9,407 nt of DNA from an uncultured Alphaproteobacteria bacterium (GTDB lineage Bacteria > Pseudomonadota > Alphaproteobacteria > Caulobacterales > Hyphomonadaceae), in the NCBI GenBank assembly GCA_903831485.1, contig CAIKXW010000056.1:1-9407 (forward strand). The letters are read 5' to 3'. Both the position numbers and the translations under genes were made by a program. The notes under the pieces were generated by a model. The model worked only from the letters and a program-made list of their open reading frames with translations. It was not told the DNA's origin and searched no databases. Of this stretch, positions 7,509 through 9,407 are shown piece by piece. Positions within the stretch are counted from its first letter, which is position 1, and each line of letters begins with the position of its first letter.

Positions 7509-8072
7509 ATGACTCTCTTCGAATTTGTTGCCGTAATGATCTCAATGATCCTAGCGATAAGCTTGGGTCACTTGCTCGACGGACTTTGCTGGCTTCTCAA
7601 ATCCCGACATCGAGTCCTCTGGCATCTGCCGCATTCGCTGTGGGTTGGCGGACTCTTGCTCGCGTTGGTCAATCACTGGTGGGCAGCCTTTGACCTTAGC
7701 AGTCTCAACTGGAACTAAGCATCGTTTCTCTATGTCTTGACCGCCCCTGTAATTCTCGGACTCGCGGTGGGGGTGATTGCACCCGACCGCCCAGACACGG
7801 GGCAGATAGACCTGACTGAGCAGTTCGCGCGCGCGAGAAAGCCGTTCGCCCTAGCCATGTTCGTCTATCTGCTGGCGATGTGGTTCGACGGCCCCTTGTT
7901 TGCCGGTCAACCTGTGTTCGGACTAATCGGCCTGTTGCACATTCCGGGCATAGTCGCAGCCGTCATCGCCTTTTGGAGTAAAGGCCGCATCGCCAACGTC
8001 GTGGCCGGCGGGCTGATCGTTCTCATCGTGCTTGCGATCATCGGCGTTCGGCTGTCAGCAGCTGTCTCCTGA
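7509..8072 (+). pseudogene. Small polytopic membrane protein gene interrupted by an in-frame TAA
   Basis: One reading frame runs from ATG 7509 to a stop at 8070-8072 and is broken once by TAA at 7716-7718. The first part (69 residues) has two hydrophobic segments (FVAVMISMILAISLGHLL; LWVGGLLLALVNHWWAAF). The downstream part continues in the same frame with about four more (ASFLYVLTAPVILGLAVG; FALAMFVYLLAMWF; FGLIGLLHIPGIVAAVIAFW; VVAGGLIVLIVLAIIGV). Together they read as one six-helix protein of about 186 residues. No frameshift or second stop is seen, so a single base change would restore it. The only in-frame restart nearby, TTG 7737, has no ribosome site, so the second half is probably not made. 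The start is also weak, since GAGG abuts the ATG. G+C is clearly lower than in ispDF or cinA. I do not recognise a named family; function unknown. A functional short protein or sequencing error cannot be excluded. Confidence 0.65.
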
Positions 8073-8128
8073 GATGGGCAGCGACAGCAACCAGCGGCGA
8101 GGCTACCATTGCTGACCTGGAGCCCACC

Positions 8129-8620
8129 ATGTTCGACGACCAACTCCTTATGCTCGCCCGCCTCACCCTCGACGAGGCGCAGCAAAAGCGACTGAAGATC
8201 GCTACAGCGGAAAGCTGCACCGGCGGCCTCATTGCAGGCCTTCTCACCGAAATCCCCGGCTCGTCCGCCACGGTCGAACGCGGCTTCATCGTCTATTCCA
8301 ACCGCGCCAAGGAAGAGATGCTGAACGTCCCCGGCGATCTCATCGCCGACGCCGGCGCGGTATCAGAACCTGTCGCGCGCATGATGGCTGAAGGCGCGCT
8401 CGAACAGTCCCGCGCCAATCTCGCCGTCGCTGTCACCGGCGTCGCTGGCCCGGGCGGCGGCACACCGCTCAAGCCCGTCGGCCTCGTCCACCTCGCCGTC
8501 GCCCGCGAAAACAAGCCGATCTTCCATCAGGCCATGCGGTATGGCGATATCGGCCGCGAGCGCATCCGTCGCGAAACCATCGCGACGGCGCTCGAGATGC
8601 TGCGGAAGATGATGGCGTGA
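8129..8620 (+). CDS. pncC: CinA C-terminal domain protein, nicotinamide-nucleotide amidase (PncC type)
   Basis: Stand-alone CinA C-terminal domain of 163 residues, without the N-terminal molybdopterin-binding-like (COG1058) domain found in full-length CinA. Known family members deamidate nicotinamide mononucleotide to nicotinate mononucleotide, recycling NMN released by NAD-dependent DNA ligase; they act in the cytoplasm. Diagnostic motifs are ATAESCTGGLIA with the probable catalytic Ser29, GSSATVERGFIVYSN (Tyr56), Lys61, AVAVTGVAGPGGGT (100-112), KPVGLVHLAV, and the C-terminal GDIGRERIRRET. The length and all of these blocks match the single-domain family. ATG 8129 has CTGGAG 6 bases upstream. 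A cinA-type gene downstream of ispDF is a recurrent alphaproteobacterial arrangement. Its stop lies one base from the stop of the convergent repeat-protein gene, so both transcripts must end inside the other gene or overlap. Confidence 0.92.
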   Translation: MFDDQLLMLARLTLDEAQQKRLKIATAESCTGGLIAGLLTEIPGSSATVERGFIVYSNRAKEEMLNVPGDLIADAGAVSEPVARMMAEGALEQSRANLAVAVTGVAGPGGGTPLKPVGLVHLAVARENKPIFHQAMRYGDIGRERIRRETIATALEMLRKMMA

Positions 8621-8621
8621 G

Positions 8622-9407
8622 TTAGCGGCAATCGGCCGCGTCAAACTGGTCCGCCTCGGTCACCCGCCCATTGTATGACGTGAATCCGACGCAACGTCCG
8701 CGGCGACCGGTATCATTGTAGAACAAATCCCACTGCTGCCCACGATCGCGAAAACTGCCGGCGCCCCGGAAGCCCGCATTCGCCAGCGCGCGCTTGGCTT
8801 GATCCACACTCAACCCCGGCAGACCGCGCGCATCGATACGCCCGCTGCCGGGAATCCCGAACCCTTCGCACTCACTGCCGCGGAACGACCGCACATTCGT
8901 GATCCGTCCATTGTATGAGGTGAAGCCGATGCACTCGCGCCCACGGCGGCTCTGCCAAAGGCCCCATTGCTTGCCGTCGATCCGCACATTGCGCGTGTTG
9001 ATGTAGTCATACTCGCGCAGGTTGCGCTGGGCGTCGCCCACGTGCAGGCCGCGCAGGTCTTCCTCATCGATGCCGCGGCGCCCGCCGCTCACCAGCCCGC
9101 ATTCGCTTTCCGCGAAGCCGCGCACATCGGTGACGCGGCCATTGTACGACGTGAAGCCGACGCACGGATTGCGCGAACCGGCATTCGACCAGAGGTCATA
9201 CTGCCGTCCATCCAGCCTGATGCTGCGATAGGCGCGATAACCGTCATTCGCCAGCGAGCGCTTCATCTGATCAACGCTCTGCCCGCTCTGGTAGGACGCG
9301 CCGCCCCAGCCGCCAAAGTCGCGGTCGTTGCCGCGCTGCGCGGAAGCGGGAGCAACTGCGGCAAGCGCGACTGCGGCGAGGATGGTCGAGGCGATCAGCT
9401 TTTTCAC
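8622..9407 (-). CDS. Secreted protein of three cysteine-paired repeats, function unknown
   Basis: The 261-residue product begins at a GTG on the last bases of the window with a textbook Sec signal peptide: KK, a hydrophobic core (about 4-20) and cleavage after APASA (20-23 region), leaving a mature Gln/Arg-rich start. Because a complete signal peptide is present, the GTG is probably the real start, but upstream sequence is unseen. The mature part holds three similar units, about residues 43-103, 121-180 and 199-260. Each has a helical-looking opening (SVDQMKRSLANDGYR / VGDAQRNLREYDYI / SVDQAKRALANAGFR), then a Q-[YW]-[DG]-L-[WF] strand, then C-[VI]-GFTSYNGR-[VI]-T and a final Cys. The cysteine pairs (82/103, 159/180, 239/260) are all 21 residues apart, which suggests one disulfide per repeat in the periplasm or outside the cell. 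The opening recalls PepSY/SmpA-like small folds, but I cannot assign a family. Confidence 0.8.
   Translation of the reverse strand: MKKLIASTILAAVALAAVAPASAQRGNDRDFGGWGGASYQSGQSVDQMKRSLANDGYRAYRSIRLDGRQYDLWSNAGSRNPCVGFTSYNGRVTDVRGFAESECGLVSGGRRGIDEEDLRGLHVGDAQRNLREYDYINTRNVRIDGKQWGLWQSRRGRECIGFTSYNGRITNVRSFRGSECEGFGIPGSGRIDARGLPGLSVDQAKRALANAGFRGAGSFRDRGQQWDLFYNDTGRRGRCVGFTSYNGRVTEADQFDAADCR
8628..9281 (-). repeat. Three tandem coding repeats of about 180-190 bases
   Basis: The units lie at about 9099-9281, 8868-9047 and 8628-8813 and encode the three cysteine-paired domains. The best-conserved DNA core is CCATTGTATGACGTGAA (plus strand) at 8668-8684, with one-base variants at 8908-8924 and 9139-9155, so the periods are 240 and 231 bases. 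Divergence outside the core shows an old internal duplication, not a recent one. Confidence 0.75.

Noticed and set aside
7737..8072. An independent 111-residue membrane protein starting at TTG 7737
   Set aside because: No Shine-Dalgarno sequence precedes the TTG, and the frame is the direct continuation of the upstream reading frame after a single TAA.

Overview
The window looks like a high-GC alphaproteobacterial chromosome, with coding strands very rich in G+C at third positions. The gene order dusB-ntrB-ntrC-ntrY-ntrX, divergent from a fused ispDF followed by a cinA-type gene, is typical of Alphaproteobacteria. The fused IspDF and an NtrC without the sigma-54 contact motif would fit a member of the Caulobacterales/Rhodobacterales side of the class (for example a Hyphomonas-like lineage). 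I cannot place it more precisely from sequence alone.

Left two thirds (1-6235), minus strand: the nitrogen-regulation cluster. Transcription runs right to left from dusB (tRNA dihydrouridine synthase) into ntrB (soluble PAS histidine kinase) and ntrC (response regulator), all joined by 4-base ATGA overlaps. After a 221-base gap with inverted repeats come ntrY (membrane histidine kinase) and ntrX (cut by the left edge), whose stop and start share one base. NtrB/NtrC and NtrY/NtrX are two kinase/regulator pairs that respond to nitrogen status and, for NtrYX, to other cues such as envelope or redox state in related bacteria.

Centre (6236-7480): a 90-base divergent promoter region with a perfect 17-base dyad of the TGC-N11-GCA form typical of NtrC operators, then ispDF on the plus strand, a bifunctional enzyme for two steps of the MEP isoprenoid pathway.

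Right part (7481-9407): a small polytopic membrane-protein gene with lower G+C, interrupted by one in-frame TAA; a stand-alone CinA C-terminal domain (nicotinamide-nucleotide amidase, PncC type) on the plus strand; and, tail to tail with it with one base between, a minus-strand gene for a secreted protein made of three repeats, each with a conserved cysteine pair and a GFTSYNGR motif. No RNA genes, insertion sequences, CRISPR arrays or phage genes were seen.

The observations most worth following are the NtrC that has lost GAFTGA and also has a shortened neighbouring loop, the candidate NtrC autoregulatory operator, the nonsense-interrupted membrane gene, and the three-repeat exported protein. 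I did not find evidence for a wholly new multi-gene system.
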